From: Paenibacillus lactis
Lineage (GTDB): Bacteria > Bacillota > Bacilli > Paenibacillales > Paenibacillaceae
Assembly: GCF_017873605.1 (NCBI RefSeq)
Contig: NZ_JAGGKI010000012.1
Coordinates: 62,001-126,000, forward strand
Length of the DNA stretch: 64,000 nucleotides
Direction: 5' to 3'
Shown here: positions 15,990 through 24,494 of the stretch, piece by piece
Numbering within the stretch: the stretch's first letter is position 1
How the letters are laid out: each line of letters begins with the position of its first letter
Made by a program: the position numbers and the translations under genes
Notes under the pieces: model-generated
What the model was told of the DNA's origin: nothing
The model's input: only the letters and a program-made list of their open reading frames with translations
Databases searched by the model: none

Positions 15990-17278
15990 ATTGCCAAGAG
16001 GTGGTGGAACGCATGCACCGGTATTTGGACCGGGATCTGACTCCGGAGGAGACGGCTGAGATGTTTCAGCATGTGGCTGTTTGCAAGGAGTGTGCGGAAA
16101 CCTTTCAAATATTGAAAGCATTGAATCGTGAGCTTGAGGATCTGCCGGCCGTGTCTCCGCCTGTCAGTTTGGTGGATGCGATTATGCCCAAACTGGTTGC
16201 CATCGACCTTGAACGCGGCAGCCTCATGGATGAGCAGGCAGCGAAAAATGAGAAGTCTTCCGAGATGACGCCGGAGCTTGGCCGGACGAAGCGAGCCGGC
16301 AGCTGGTGGGGCACCATCGCAGGCAGAACCGCAATCGGCGCTGCCGCCGCGGCCGTTATCTTGGGAGTGGCGATATTCAACTATCAGCCGAAAATGCTGT
16401 CGGATGCCGAGCTTCCTTATAACGAGGAAGCAAGCACGACAAGTGCAGGGCTGCCGGATGCCGCACCTGAAGCGGAGCATCCATCCGAGGAGCCGAGAAT
16501 CATGAACAAGGATGCCGGTTCGGGCTCGGCCGAAGGCTACGCTCCGATGAACGAGGCCACTCCTTCCGAAGACGAGCCTTCGAAGGAAACCGGAAGCGAT
16601 GAGACGGCCAAGGAACAATCGGATCCGCCAAACGCGTCGGGTGAAGGAAACGGACAGCCGAAGGACTCCGGTGACCCGAACGCGAGCGAATCGAATCCGG
16701 CGGCTGGCATGAGAGCCCCGGTCGAATCGAATGATAAAACCTCAACCCATTCGGCCAACGCCAATTCGTATAATCCCGGATCGGCAGAACCGCCATCCGA
16801 TCAAAGCGAGCCAGCCAACGGCGGCAGCTCGGACGCCGTGTCTCCGCCGCAGGAACCTGCCACTCCGAATGCGGATACGCAGCCGCCGGCCCAGGATCCG
16901 GCAGCGGATGAGGGCGGCAGCGCGGCAGCGCTGGAATCGACAGAGCCGGCGGATCAGATGATGGGCATCATGAGAGCTCCGGAACAATGGACATCGCCGA
17001 ATGCGCGATACATGGCTTCCTCGGAGGGAGATCAGCTTGTGATCTATCGGGTTCCGGCTGCAAACAGCGAAGCTGAACAGCAGCAGTCGATGGAAGAGAT
17101 CGGAAGGCTTCCACTGGGTGGAAGCTTGGTGTCCGGACAATGGTCCCCAGACAGCTTGACCTTCAAGTACAAAGTCAAAGTCAACGCTGAACTGATCGAA
17201 TCGGTTTACACCGTGGAAGAAACGGCCCCGCCGCAGTCCGGGCAGCCGTCTTCCAAGGAACCGCCGGCTAAGCCATAA
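15986..17278 (+). CDS. Membrane anti-sigma factor with zinc-binding N-terminus
   Basis: 430 residues. The cytoplasmic N-terminus has the ZAS zinc motif H29-x3-C33-x2-C36 with a further cysteine at position 3, which holds the partner sigma factor. One membrane helix spans about 108-132. Residues 140-330 are a Pro/Ser/Glu/Ala/Asp-rich region with no evident fold. The last 100 residues (ARYMASSEGDQLVIYR, GQWSPDSLTFKYKV) look like one or two WD/beta-propeller-like blades outside the cell, a plausible sensor. It is much longer than typical RsiW-type proteins. The partner is the overlapping upstream sigma gene. Confidence 0.85.
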   Translation: MNCQEVVERMHRYLDRDLTPEETAEMFQHVAVCKECAETFQILKALNRELEDLPAVSPPVSLVDAIMPKLVAIDLERGSLMDEQAAKNEKSSEMTPELGRTKRAGSWWGTIAGRTAIGAAAAAVILGVAIFNYQPKMLSDAELPYNEEASTTSAGLPDAAPEAEHPSEEPRIMNKDAGSGSAEGYAPMNEATPSEDEPSKETGSDETAKEQSDPPNASGEGNGQPKDSGDPNASESNPAAGMRAPVESNDKTSTHSANANSYNPGSAEPPSDQSEPANGGSSDAVSPPQEPATPNADTQPPAQDPAADEGGSAAALESTEPADQMMGIMRAPEQWTSPNARYMASSEGDQLVIYRVPAANSEAEQQQSMEEIGRLPLGGSLVSGQWSPDSLTFKYKVKVNAELIESVYTVEETAPPQSGQPSSKEPPAKP

Positions 17279-17459
17279 GCCGGGGCACCCGCATATTTTC
17301 CGATGTGAACTTATAGAAAAGAGCGTATTGCTCGCACAATTACCAGGAGATATGAATAAGATAAATTAGAGAGAGCATTATACCAACCACCGTCGTATGA
17401 CCGGCGGCGGGATGTTTCTAGAGCATCCTGTCCGGCGTTTATATAGATGTGTTGGGACG

Positions 17460-17502
17460 AAGGGACCTTGCCGCTGTCATAGCCGAGGTCTCTTTGTTTT
17501 TG
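17460..17502 (+). terminator. Terminator of the sigma/anti-sigma operon
   Basis: AAGGGACCTTG at 17460-17470 pairs over 11 bp, two of them G-U, with CGAGGTCTCTT at 17484-17494, and a T run follows. The rest of the roughly 300-nt gap (17279-17578) shows no gene; the small yqzM found here in B. subtilis was not seen. Confidence 0.65.
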
Positions 17503-17543
17503 CAGCGGCTCTTCATTCGCTATCGCTTTCGGGTCGTCTTTTT

Positions 17544-17552
17544 TGGTATAGT
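17544..17552 (+). promoter_or_regulatory. Candidate extended -10 promoter for holA
   Basis: TTGGTATAGT provides TGG followed by TATAGT (17547-17552), an extended -10 arrangement. The -35 region is poor. The start point would fall about 20 nt before the holA start. Confidence 0.4.
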
Positions 17553-17578
17553 GTACAGAGAGAAAGGGGGGGACGCCG

Positions 17579-18598
17579 ATGGATGCCAAAGCGGCGGCCA
17601 AGGCGGTCAAGCAGGGGGATGTGTCTTCCGTATATTTGCTGTACGGCAGCGAAAAGTTTCAGATGAGGGAGTTTGCCGAATTTCTGGAGACCCAGCTGAT
17701 TCCCAAGGAAGATCGCGACTTTGCCATCGTCCATATGGATTTGGGGGAGACTCCGATTCAGGCCGTGGTCGAAGAAGCCGAGACCGTTCCTTTTATGGTT
17801 CAGAAAAAGCTTGTTTTCGTACGAGATACATCGTTTTTTACTGCGGCCAAGGACAATGGGAAGGTAGAGCACAAACCGGAGGCCTTGCTTGAATATTTGA
17901 ACAATCCAGCCGATTACAGCGTCATTGTGTTTATGGTGGGAGCGGAGAAGCTCGATGAACGCAAAAAGGTGGTCAAAGCGGTTAAAAAAGCAGGAGTCTC
18001 GCTTTCCTTTGCTCCGCTCGGCGGCGAGGATCTGCTTCGCTGGGTGGACAAGCAGGTGCGTAATAGGGGATGCTCCCTGCGCGAGGGAGCGGCTGAGGCC
18101 ATCGTCCGCAATGCCGGGACGAGCCTTCAGACATTGGCCGGCGAGATCGAGAAGCTGTGCCTGTATGCAGGCGATGGGGGAACGATCGATACCTCCACGG
18201 TCGATATGCTGGTAGCCCGCAGTACGGAGCAGAATGTATTTGCCTTGGTGGAGGATATTGCCAACCTGAGGCTGGATAAGGCGCTCGGCATCTACTATGA
18301 GCTGCTGAAGCAGCGGGAGGAGCCGATCAAAATCGCGGCCCTGATCACCAGGCAGTTCCGGATTATTTTGCAGGTGAAGACGTTGTCGGCGCAGAGCTAT
18401 TCGCAGCAGCAGATCGCTTCCCAGCTTGGGCTGCATCCCTATGCGGTGAAAATCGCGGGAGAGCAGGCGCGTAAATTCGAATCGGCCCGGCTTGAAGGCA
18501 TTTTGAACCATCTGGCGAATCTGGATTATCAGATGAAGACCGGAGCGGTGGACAAGGTGCTGGGGATCGAGCTGTTTTTGCTGAGACTGGGCGCTTGA
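17579..18598 (+). CDS. holA: DNA polymerase III delta subunit
   Basis: 339 residues, the normal HolA length, with family features VYLLYGSEKF near the N-terminus, the central AAA-like fold (PFMVQKKLVFVRD, VIVFMVGAEKLDERKK) and the C-terminal collar segment EEPIKIAALITRQFRIILQ. Delta opens the beta sliding clamp in the clamp loader during replication. A very purine-rich site (GAAAGGGGGGGA) precedes ATG 17579. It is tail-to-tail with rpsT across a bidirectional terminator, exactly as in B. subtilis (yqeN-rpsT). Confidence 0.95.
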   Translation: MDAKAAAKAVKQGDVSSVYLLYGSEKFQMREFAEFLETQLIPKEDRDFAIVHMDLGETPIQAVVEEAETVPFMVQKKLVFVRDTSFFTAAKDNGKVEHKPEALLEYLNNPADYSVIVFMVGAEKLDERKKVVKAVKKAGVSLSFAPLGGEDLLRWVDKQVRNRGCSLREGAAEAIVRNAGTSLQTLAGEIEKLCLYAGDGGTIDTSTVDMLVARSTEQNVFALVEDIANLRLDKALGIYYELLKQREEPIKIAALITRQFRIILQVKTLSAQSYSQQQIASQLGLHPYAVKIAGEQARKFESARLEGILNHLANLDYQMKTGAVDKVLGIELFLLRLGA

Positions 18599-18629
18599 TC
18601 ACATAGCTGTGGCGACCAGGCAACAATTC

Positions 18630-18672
18630 AAAAAGCCCTGACCCGGTATAAACCGAAGGTCAGGGCTTTTTC
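18630..18672. terminator. Bidirectional terminator between holA and rpsT
   Basis: AAAAAGCCCTGACC and GGTCAGGGCTTTTT form a perfect 14-bp stem with A and T runs on both sides, so it should stop transcription from either direction. Confidence 0.93.
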
Positions 18673-18694
18673 CAATGTCTTATTCAACAAACGA

Positions 18695-18967
18695 TTACGC
18701 TTGGGACGTAAGAGCGTTCAGTCTTTTCGCCAGACGGGATTTCTTGCGGGCAGCTGCATTCTTATGGATCAGGCCCTTTGTAACAGCTTTATCGAGCTTC
18801 TTGGAAGCGGCTTGGAAAGCAGCTTTAGCAGCCTCGATTTCTGTACCGTTCAACGCGACGTCAGCATTTTTAACTGCTGTGCGAAGCGCGGATTTTTGAG
18901 AAATGTTAAGCGCATGGCGTTTGTCGTTAGTCTTAACACGTTTAATCGCGGATTTGATGTTTGGCAT
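18695..18967 (-). CDS. rpsT: 30S ribosomal protein S20
   Basis: 90 residues, almost all Lys, Arg and Ala in helices, beginning MPNIKSAIKRVKT as S20 does, with the RTAVKNADVAL and GLIHKNAAARKKSRL segments of the family. S20 binds 16S rRNA and helps early 30S assembly. The start is the ATG complementary to 18965-18967, six bases after a perfect AGGAGGTG; an in-frame GTG three codons upstream lies within that site. It is monocistronic, on the strand opposite to its neighbours. Confidence 0.97.
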   Translation of the reverse strand: MPNIKSAIKRVKTNDKRHALNISQKSALRTAVKNADVALNGTEIEAAKAAFQAASKKLDKAVTKGLIHKNAAARKKSRLAKRLNALTSQA

Positions 18968-19069
18968 TACATTCACCTCCTGTAAGGCATTTCAATAGAG
19001 CGAAATGGTTCACAACTTAAAATATTTTAGCATGGAGGTAGACAAAAAGCAATACTAAACAAGACTTCT

Positions 19070-19099
19070 GCATAATCTCTTCCCTCCTCTCACACACTA
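19070..19099 (+). promoter_or_regulatory. Predicted forespore sigma-G promoter of gpr
   Basis: GCATA at 19070-19074, an 18-nt spacer and CACACTA at 19093-19099 match the sigma-G pattern (GNATR, 18 nt, CATNNTA). Transcription would begin near 19106, about 25 nt before gpr. Forespore expression of gpr is known in Bacillus. Confidence 0.65.
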
Positions 19100-19129
19100 G
19101 TAGCAATATGAGGAGGAGTGTGAATTTAG

Positions 19130-20131
19130 ATGGATCTGGATCTTCAGAAATATTCCGTCCGAACCGACCTTGCCGTGGAATCAAGGGAGCTTGCCGGAGG
19201 GGCCGGCAGCCCGCCCATTCCGGGCTTGATGGAGGATGTCGTTCAGGAGGACGGTATTAAAATTACAAGGCTCGATGTGGAGAACGACGCGGCCTCCCAG
19301 CAAATCGGAAGAGTGAAGGGGCACTACGTCACGCTCGAGGTTCCCGATCTTCGGAAGGGGGATACCGGGCTTCAGGAACAGGTATCCGTCGTATTCGCGC
19401 GTGAGTTCGAAGCGTTCATGGAGCGGATCGGCATAGGTCCGAAAGCGAGCGCGCTCATCGTCGGGCTCGGCAACTGGAATGTGACTCCGGATTCCCTGGG
19501 GCCGCTGGTGGTGGAAAATGTCATGGTTACGCGCCAATACTTTGAACTGATGCCGGACCGTGTAGCCCCCGGCTACCGCCAAGTGAGCGCCATAGCGCCG
19601 GGCGTCCTCGGCCTTACGGGAATAGAATCCAGCGAGACGGTTCAAGGGATCGTGGAGCGAACCCGTCCGGATTTCATCATCGCGATCGATGCGCTGGCAT
19701 CCCGATCGCTGGAGCGGGTGAATACGACGATCCAAATTGCGGATATCGGCATTCATCCCGGCTCGGGCATCGGCAATAAACGGAAAGGCTTGACCAAGGA
19801 AGTGCTCGGGGTGCCCTGCATTGCGATTGGAGTGCCAACCGTTTGCTATGCGTCGACGATCGTCAACAATGCCATTGAGCTCATGAAATCCCATTTCGGC
19901 GAGAAGGCGCCGGAGACGGGCAAGATCATGGGGATGCTGCAAAATTTGTCCGAAGGCGAGCGGCTTGCCCTCGTTAAGGAAGTGCTCGAGCCTTTGGGGC
20001 ATGATTTGATTGTCACCCCGAAAGAGATCGATGAATTTATCGAAGACATCGCTAATATCGTAGCGTCAGGTTTGAACGCAGCGCTGCACGAGGCGGTGGA
20101 TCCCGGCAATACGGGCGCGTACACCCACTAG
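19130..20131 (+). CDS. gpr: Germination protease GPR
   Basis: 333 residues of the GPR family, the aspartate-type protease that degrades small acid-soluble spore proteins at germination. The N-terminus (YSVRTDLAVESREL) is the propeptide region, whose autocleavage activates the zymogen. ALIVGLGNWNVTPDSLGP and FIIAIDALASRSLERVNTTIQ hold the conserved catalytic region, and GIHPGSGIGNKR follows. GAGGAGGAG precedes the ATG. A sigma-G promoter upstream and spoIIP downstream match its sporulation role. Confidence 0.97.
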   Translation: MDLDLQKYSVRTDLAVESRELAGGAGSPPIPGLMEDVVQEDGIKITRLDVENDAASQQIGRVKGHYVTLEVPDLRKGDTGLQEQVSVVFAREFEAFMERIGIGPKASALIVGLGNWNVTPDSLGPLVVENVMVTRQYFELMPDRVAPGYRQVSAIAPGVLGLTGIESSETVQGIVERTRPDFIIAIDALASRSLERVNTTIQIADIGIHPGSGIGNKRKGLTKEVLGVPCIAIGVPTVCYASTIVNNAIELMKSHFGEKAPETGKIMGMLQNLSEGERLALVKEVLEPLGHDLIVTPKEIDEFIEDIANIVASGLNAALHEAVDPGNTGAYTH

Positions 20132-20159
20132 CAAGCGGGTTATACCGAATAAAGCTCCT

Positions 20160-20192
20160 AAGCTCCGAATCTATCGGAGCTTTTATATTTCT
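20160..20192 (+). terminator. Terminator after gpr
   Basis: AAGCTCCGA at 20160-20168 pairs perfectly with TCGGAGCTT at 20174-20182 around a 5-nt loop, followed by a T-rich tract. Confidence 0.85.
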
Positions 20193-20548
20193 CCCCTATT
20201 CTTTTATTTGTATAAGTTGAATTAAGTATACGATGCTGGCAAGGAAGTGAAAGATTCGAAAAAATCGAAAGCTTTCTGAAGGAAAAAGCTGCATCGAAAG
20301 CATACGCTTGAGGCCGCCTTTGGCTTCGGATTTCTACTGTGCCAGGTTCTATAAATCATGAAGTCTGAAACCAACAGCGATTATAGGAACATTTTACATA
20401 CTTGCCCTACCATCTTTTCAATGATTCAACTTTTCTAGTTCTATCGATTCCATCCGGTTCATAGATTGGGAGTATAAGAGATCACAGAGAGCGGGGACAT
20501 GAGCTTCGAGTGTGCCGCTTCCCCGCTGAAGCCGAGGAGGACTCCGAT
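20193..20548. other. Non-coding stretch upstream of spoIIP
   Basis: About 355 nt without a supportable gene. Two CATAC-like -10 elements occur (CATACGCT near 20300 and CATACTTG near 20396), but neither has a matching sigma-E -35 box at the right distance. The spoIIP promoter is probably here but cannot be pointed to. Confidence 0.5.
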
Positions 20549-21946
20549 ATGAACAACCGTAAGTTTCGCATCTGGAATATTGCCAGACTGAGACGAAATG
20601 TGATGGAAGGTTTGAGCATGGGCAAAACGCTGATCGTTCTGATGCTGGGCTCTCTCATCTTTTTTATTTTGCTGGGGCTTGGGGGGATGGCCGAGCAGCG
20701 GCTGAACAGCTCGCCTGTGTCTTCGATGAAGGGGCTGGCCGCTTCCCTATCAAGTCACTTTTTTATTGATATGATCGGGATGGAGATGCCGCATATGGCC
20801 GCTTCCAAGGAAGATTCCAGCTTCTCCGGGGAGAAGATGTCGACCTTCGTGTTTCAGCTGTTGACGAGCGTGAATCCGAGAGATCCGAAGAGTCTGCTCG
20901 CCGGAGAGCTGCCGGGGATGAGAGCCAATCAGCCGGTTCAGCTGCATAGCGGCTCCGGCAATGAAGACGGGGAAGCGCCCGCGGATTATCGGCCGGACAC
21001 CGCCGAGGGGGCGGCGGACCCGGGAGAGAACCCCGTAGGAAATCCGGGCGAGAATCCGGATAACGGCGAGCAGCCGCCAGAGGCGGGCGAGGATAACGGG
21101 CAGGAGCAGCAGAACGGCGAAGACGGACCGGGCGAAGGCGAGGGCCAAGGAACGGACAGCAAGAACGAGCCCGGAGGCACATCCAAGAACGGACAAACGA
21201 CCGACGGCAAGAAGGCGGTGCTGATCTATCATTCCCATCCGCAGGAAGCCTACAATCCGCTCCTCACCCATCCTTCGGACAATCCCGGCGCCGTGTCGCC
21301 GAGCAAAAATGTCATGCTGGTCGGCAGCTTCATGGCAAAACGCCTCGAGGCCAACGGGATCGGGACCCTGCACGACAAAAGCGACTATCAATCGACCGTA
21401 GAAGGCTATAACTATAATTATTCCTATAAATATTCCAGGCAGACGGTGCTCGAAGCGATGGGCCGTCACGATGATTTGACCTATCTGATCGATATCCACC
21501 GGGATTCCCAGCGCTACAGCAAAACGACCGCTACCGTAAACGGGGTCAATTACGCCAAGGTGTACTTCATTATTGGACATGCCAACGAGAACTGGAGAAA
21601 AAACGAGGCGTTCGCCAGCAAAATCAATGCGAAGCTGGAAGCGTCGTACCCGGGCATTTCACGCGGCGTGTGGGGCAAATCGGCCGACCAGGGGAACGGG
21701 GAATATAATCAGTCCCTGTCGCCAAACAGCATCCTGATCGAGATCGGCGGAATCGACAATACGAAGGAAGAGCTGCAGCGAACGGCCGAGGTGCTGGCCG
21801 ATATTATTGCCGAAGTGTACTGGCAAGAGCAGGAAGCGAAGAAAGCCAGCGTGAAGAAGGACGCCAAGGCCGATAAGCTGTCGGCCTCGGCAGGCCGGAA
21901 GGACGGTACGGAAGCTTCCCGGAACGACGAACGGAAAGCCGGGTAA
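20549..21946 (+). CDS. spoIIP: Stage II sporulation protein P, peptidoglycan amidase/endopeptidase
   Basis: 465 residues. A membrane helix lies at about 25-46. The catalytic domain spans about 222-425, with family motifs YHSHPQEAYNPLL (residues 227-239), DIHRDS (315-320) and SILIEIGG near the end. SpoIIP acts with SpoIID and SpoIIM to dissolve septal and surrounding peptidoglycan during engulfment in the mother cell. Residues 134-222 are a Gly/Glu/Asp/Asn/Pro-rich linker and the tail is Lys-rich. ATG 20549 is chosen for GAGGAGGA upstream; the frame stays open for 13 further codons. Confidence 0.95.
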   Translation: MNNRKFRIWNIARLRRNVMEGLSMGKTLIVLMLGSLIFFILLGLGGMAEQRLNSSPVSSMKGLAASLSSHFFIDMIGMEMPHMAASKEDSSFSGEKMSTFVFQLLTSVNPRDPKSLLAGELPGMRANQPVQLHSGSGNEDGEAPADYRPDTAEGAADPGENPVGNPGENPDNGEQPPEAGEDNGQEQQNGEDGPGEGEGQGTDSKNEPGGTSKNGQTTDGKKAVLIYHSHPQEAYNPLLTHPSDNPGAVSPSKNVMLVGSFMAKRLEANGIGTLHDKSDYQSTVEGYNYNYSYKYSRQTVLEAMGRHDDLTYLIDIHRDSQRYSKTTATVNGVNYAKVYFIIGHANENWRKNEAFASKINAKLEASYPGISRGVWGKSADQGNGEYNQSLSPNSILIEIGGIDNTKEELQRTAEVLADIIAEVYWQEQEAKKASVKKDAKADKLSASAGRKDGTEASRNDERKAG

Positions 21947-21967
21947 ATACTGGAGGAGGGGACTCTG

Positions 21968-22369
21968 ATGTCAAGAACGGGGAAACGATTCGTGGCTCTG
22001 CTCATATGGACAGGCATCGGCATATTGATCGGCATGCAGCTCGGCGGGGAAAAAGCATCGCCCCCGGCTGGCGGCGTTCAAACGGTGCAGCAAGTGCAGC
22101 AGGAGCCTGCTGCCGGGCAGTCCGAAGCAGGAACGGCGGCTGAAGGCAGCGGCTGGGGCGGCGTACGGAAGTCGCCTCCGGCTTCCGGCCCGAACGAGGA
22201 GACGGAGATCCGGCCCGAGTTCGAACCGCTGCCGCGGGACATCCTCCTTCCTGAACGCTCAAGCCCGCCGGCCGATGTGCTGGCGGACAAAACGGCAGGT
22301 CTGCTCCAAGAGCTGTCGGACCAGAGCATCCGCTGGGTCGTATCGATGTTCGGATCCATCGTGGAATGA
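21968..22369 (+). CDS. yqxA: YqxA-like single-pass membrane protein (DUF3679 type)
   Basis: 133 residues. An N-terminal membrane helix (VALLIWTGIGILIGMQLGG) is followed by a disordered Gln/Ala/Gly/Pro/Glu region and a short C-terminal amphipathic segment (LQELSDQSIRWVVSMFGSIVE). The GMQ motif after the helix and the place between spoIIP and lepA agree with B. subtilis yqxA, whose function is unknown. GGAGGAGGGG lies before the ATG, 21 nt after the spoIIP stop, so co-transcription in sporulation is likely. The assignment rests mainly on position. Confidence 0.65.
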   Translation: MSRTGKRFVALLIWTGIGILIGMQLGGEKASPPAGGVQTVQQVQQEPAAGQSEAGTAAEGSGWGGVRKSPPASGPNEETEIRPEFEPLPRDILLPERSSPPADVLADKTAGLLQELSDQSIRWVVSMFGSIVE

Positions 22370-22414
22370 TGCGCCGTTTCGGCAGCCGAATCTCGGGCAG
22401 CCGCGCCTTAGCCA

Positions 22415-22443
22415 TTGCTGTGCATCCCCTCAACTGGTATAAT
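22415..22443 (+). promoter_or_regulatory. Promoter of lepA
   Basis: TTGCTG at 22415-22420, a 17-nt spacer and TATAAT at 22438-22443 preceded by TGG, an extended -10 form that compensates for the weak -35 box. Confidence 0.7.
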
Positions 22444-22481
22444 AAATTGATTCAAACATCTGGTGGTTGTTGGGGGTTAGC

Positions 22482-24299
22482 ATGACGGACGTACAAGTAA
22501 GACAACAAAAAATTCGTAACTTTTGTATTATTGCACATATAGACCATGGTAAATCGACGCTTGCGGACCGCATTCTGGAGTTTACGGGCGCGCTGACCTC
22601 GCGCGAAATGCAGGAGCAGGTCCTTGATCAGATGGATCTGGAGAGAGAGCGCGGCATCACCATCAAGCTGCAGGCTGTACGCCTTACTTATAAGGCCGAC
22701 GACGGCGAGGAGTACATCTTGAACCTGATTGATACTCCAGGACACGTCGACTTCACGTATGAGGTCTCCCGAAGCCTGGCTGCCTGCGAAGGCGCGCTGC
22801 TCGTCGTCGACGCTGCTCAAGGAATTGAAGCGCAGACACTGGCCAACGTATATTTGGCGCTGGATAACGATCTTGAAATTTTGCCGGTTATCAACAAAAT
22901 CGATCTGCCTAGCGCCGACCCGGACCGGGTCAAGCAGGAGATCGAGGACGTGATCGGTCTGGACGCGAGCGAAGCGGTGCATGCTTCCGCCAAGGCCGGC
23001 ATCGGAATCAAAGAGATTTTGGAGCAGGTCGTGCAGAAGGTTCCTGCACCTACGGGCAGTCCCGAGGAGCCGCTGAAGGCGTTGATCTTTGACTCGCATT
23101 ACGACCCTTATCGGGGCGTCATCGTGTATGTCCGCGTCATCGACGGCAGCATCAAGGCCGGTTCGATGATCAAAATGATGGCGACAGGCAAGACCTTCGA
23201 GGTCATCGAGGTCGGCGCGTTCAAGCCGCGCATGAGCATCGTGGACGAGCTCAACGTCGGCGACGTAGGCTTCATCGTGGCCGGCATCAAGAGCGTGGGA
23301 GACACCCGCGTCGGCGATACGGTAACCGATGCAAAGCGTCCGACGGCCGAGCCTCTTCCGGGCTACCGGAAGATCAACCCGATGGTATTCTGCGGCCTGT
23401 ATCCGATCGAAACGTCGGATTACAACGATTTGCGCGAAGCGCTGGAGAAGCTGCAGCTTAACGATGCGTCCTTGAGCTTCGAGCCTGAAACCTCGAGCGC
23501 GCTCGGCTTCGGCTTCCGATGCGGATTTTTAGGCCTGCTTCATATGGATGTCATCCAGGAGCGGATCGAGCGGGAATTCAACATTCCGCTGATTACGACG
23601 GCGCCGAGCGTTATCTACCGCGTGACGCTGACCAACGGCGATCAGATGCAGATCGATAACCCGTCCCACTATCCGGAGATCGGCAAGATCGATTATGTGG
23701 AAGAGCCGTATGTCAAGGCGGGCATTATCGTCCCGAATGATTATGTCGGAGCGATTATGGAGCTGTGCCAGGCGAAACGCGGGGAATTCATCAACATGGA
23801 GTATCTGGATACGACGCGCGTCACAATTACGTATGAAATTCCGCTGTCCGAGATCGTGTATGATTTCTTCGATCAACTGAAGTCCAGTACGAAGGGCTAT
23901 GCTTCGTTTGACTACGAAATCTCCGGATACCGCAGATCCAATCTTGTTAAGATGGATATTCTGCTGAACGGCGAGCAGGTTGACGCCTTGTCCTTTATCG
24001 TGCATAAGGACCGCGCTTACCACCGGGGCCGTGCGATCTGCGAGAAGCTGCGCGAGCTCATTCCGCGCCAGATGTTCGAGGTGCCAATCCAGGCATCGGT
24101 CGGAACGAAGGTTGTTGCCCGCGAAACCGTCAAGGCGATGCGCAAGAACGTCCTGGCGAAATGCTACGGCGGCGATATTTCCCGTAAACGGAAGCTTCTG
24201 GAGAAGCAGAAGGAAGGGAAGAAGCGGATGAAGCAGGTCGGCAACGTCGAGGTGCCACAGGAAGCCTTCATGGCGGTGCTGAAAATCGACGACAAGTAA
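22482..24299 (+). CDS. lepA: Translation elongation factor 4 (LepA)
   Basis: 605 residues, normal for EF4. GTPase motifs are complete: G1 AHIDHGKST, G2 ERERGITIK, G3 DTPGHVDF and G4 NKID. The C-terminal domain ends in the LepA-specific segment AKCYGGDISRKRKLLEKQK. LepA is a ribosome-associated GTPase implicated in translation under stress and in 30S biogenesis. ATG 22482 is chosen because GGGGGTT lies just upstream; a TTG at 22467 would add five residues. Confidence 0.98.
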   Translation: MTDVQVRQQKIRNFCIIAHIDHGKSTLADRILEFTGALTSREMQEQVLDQMDLERERGITIKLQAVRLTYKADDGEEYILNLIDTPGHVDFTYEVSRSLAACEGALLVVDAAQGIEAQTLANVYLALDNDLEILPVINKIDLPSADPDRVKQEIEDVIGLDASEAVHASAKAGIGIKEILEQVVQKVPAPTGSPEEPLKALIFDSHYDPYRGVIVYVRVIDGSIKAGSMIKMMATGKTFEVIEVGAFKPRMSIVDELNVGDVGFIVAGIKSVGDTRVGDTVTDAKRPTAEPLPGYRKINPMVFCGLYPIETSDYNDLREALEKLQLNDASLSFEPETSSALGFGFRCGFLGLLHMDVIQERIEREFNIPLITTAPSVIYRVTLTNGDQMQIDNPSHYPEIGKIDYVEEPYVKAGIIVPNDYVGAIMELCQAKRGEFINMEYLDTTRVTITYEIPLSEIVYDFFDQLKSSTKGYASFDYEISGYRRSNLVKMDILLNGEQVDALSFIVHKDRAYHRGRAICEKLRELIPRQMFEVPIQASVGTKVVARETVKAMRKNVLAKCYGGDISRKRKLLEKQKEGKKRMKQVGNVEVPQEAFMAVLKIDDK

Positions 24300-24390
24300 T
24301 GATTTGAACAAGCGAGGCGGCAGGCCATGAACGACCAAGCTGCAGCCTGCCATTCAACCTCATAATGCCTGTTTTGGGAGTCAAATGATG

Positions 24391-24422
24391 GGAAAGCCGG
24401 TTTTATGGCTTTCCTTTTCTTT
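24391..24422 (+). terminator. Terminator after lepA
   Basis: GGAAAGCC at 24391-24398 pairs perfectly with GGCTTTCC at 24407-24414 and is followed by TTTTCTTT. Confidence 0.82.
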
Positions 24423-24494
24423 CATTGAACAGGTGCCAGGGGATATAGTAGAAGAAGTCTCCAGTCGGGCAAGCAAAGAAGGGGCGAATACGAA

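Noticed and set aside
17311..17610. A 99-codon frame on the minus strand between the anti-sigma gene and holA
   Set aside because: It crosses the terminator and the holA start, has no ribosome binding site and no recognisable family.
20292..20404. Sigma-E -10-like boxes (CATACGCT, CATACTTG) upstream of spoIIP
   Set aside because: Neither has a -35 element resembling KMATATT at 13-15 nt, and both lie more than 140 nt from the gene.
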